A stretch of DNA of 64,000 nucleotides from Halalkalicoccus tibetensis. GTDB taxonomy: Archaea; Halobacteriota; Halobacteria; Halobacteriales; Halalkalicoccaceae. Location of the stretch: positions 124,001-188,000 of the forward strand of contig NZ_JBBMXV010000006.1 of NCBI RefSeq assembly GCF_037996645.1. Direction: 5' to 3'. How positions within the stretch are numbered: the stretch's first letter is position 1; the number at the start of each line of letters is the position of its first letter. A program made the position numbers and the translations under genes. The notes below the pieces were generated by a model, which had not been told where the DNA came from, made no database searches, and saw only the letters and a list, made by a program, of their open reading frames with translations. Below are positions 63,617 to 64,000 of this stretch, one piece after another.

Positions 63617-64000
63617 ATGACCGAAGCCAACCGCTCAACGAAGCACAGAATCGCAACACGACGTCGGTACAAGCGTTTGATGTTTGGCTGTCTGGCCGTC
63701 GGTATCGTCGGGCTCCTGATCGGTTCGTTCCTCGATCAGTATCTGATCGGGGTCCTAATCTACTGGGCCGGTTTCTTTGGGATGTTAGGCGTATGGCAAT
63801 TCAGCTCGGTGACGCTATACGACGAACGCGATACCGCCATCGAGCGCAAAGCGAGCGACTACACGCTCAGCGTGTTCGCTTTCGTACTGGTGCTTGGAGC
63901 GCCAGGTGGGATTATGCTCGAGGAAGGGGGCGTTGTCACGCTCCCGGCTGCCTTCGATGGGGCGATGTGGATGCTGGTCGCCGTCTACGCCGTTTTCGGC
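63617..64000 (+). CDS. DUF2178 membrane protein, partial (runs off the window)
   Basis: The frame from ATG at 63617 is open to the window end (128 codons so far). A basic N-terminus (STKHRIATRRRYKRLM) precedes membrane segments at about 21-42, 46-65, 88-105 and 112 on. The YDERDTAIERKASDYT motif between segments 2 and 3 is the DUF2178 signature. DUF2178 genes commonly precede a short HTH regulator. Confidence 0.85.
   Translation, partial: MTEANRSTKHRIATRRRYKRLMFGCLAVGIVGLLIGSFLDQYLIGVLIYWAGFFGMLGVWQFSSVTLYDERDTAIERKASDYTLSVFAFVLVLGAPGGIMLEEGGVVTLPAAFDGAMWMLVAVYAVFG

Overview
The window is haloarchaeal chromosome or large-replicon DNA. The proteins are strongly acidic. Archaeal promoter elements (TATA boxes close to start codons), 4-bp ATGA overlaps inside operons, a TATA-binding protein paralogue, a DacZ-type diadenylate cyclase, an archaeal cis-prenyltransferase and a DUF106 (Ylp1-type) membrane protein all fit. 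Base composition changes along the window: moderate GC in most of it, a GC-rich block at about 19.3-21.2 kb, and AT-richer stretches at 12-16 kb and 53-56 kb. The genus cannot be fixed from the sequence alone.

Region 1 (0-18.9 kb) is an accessory, defence-like island. It holds a zinc-ribbon protein, a DUF4268 nuclease-like protein, a winged-helix protein, a large GHKL (sacsin/HSP90-like) ATPase ending in DUF3883 with a small upstream partner, a PD-(D/E)XK nuclease, an acetamidase/formamidase, a 5'-truncated amidase, a complete type I restriction-modification operon (hsdM-hsdS-hsdR), a divergent TBP, and an adenine methylase cut off after motif I. It ends at a frameshifted, truncated tyrosine recombinase and the 3' half of a tRNA-Glu(CTC), which marks an integration site.

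Region 2 (18.9-26.2 kb) begins with a winged-helix protein and a GC-rich set of zinc-finger and coiled-coil genes, preceded by a striking three-way-junction inverted-repeat structure that overlaps a hairpin hiding the ribosome-binding site. Small house-type genes follow (PfpI, cold-shock, DUF5789, membrane proteins), along with decayed repeats.

Region 3 (26.2-40.6 kb) is a potassium/osmotic-homeostasis island. It contains a diadenylate cyclase, APC transporters with universal-stress-protein (USP) tails (KimA-like architecture), stand-alone USPs, a KhtT-like RCK_C protein, three CPA2 antiporters (one truncated) and a decayed MscS channel. One cyclase/transporter cassette appears to be a decayed duplicate of the other. 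The gene company suggests c-di-AMP control of K+ transport, which is inference.

Region 4 (40.6-50.3 kb) is mixed accessory DNA: a dispersed repeat with a GTA microsatellite, a short inverted-repeat element, a Fic/Doc protein with a winged-helix partner, small zinc and membrane proteins, an ABC exporter with a CPBP protease, an HD hydrolase, a PIN toxin/antitoxin pair, and a decayed TnpB with its hairpin-rich right end.

Region 5 (50.3-64 kb) is more conserved: a HAD hydrolase, a cis-prenyltransferase flanked by multi-pass membrane proteins and a winged-helix regulator, a five-gene MoxR/DUF4129/DUF58 operon, a frameshifted iron-type substrate-binding protein under a DtxR-like palindrome, an integrase fragment, DUF106, an aminoglycoside-phosphotransferase-like remnant, and a DUF2178 gene running off the right edge behind tandem palindromic operators. 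No intact transposase, CRISPR array, rRNA or complete tRNA was seen.
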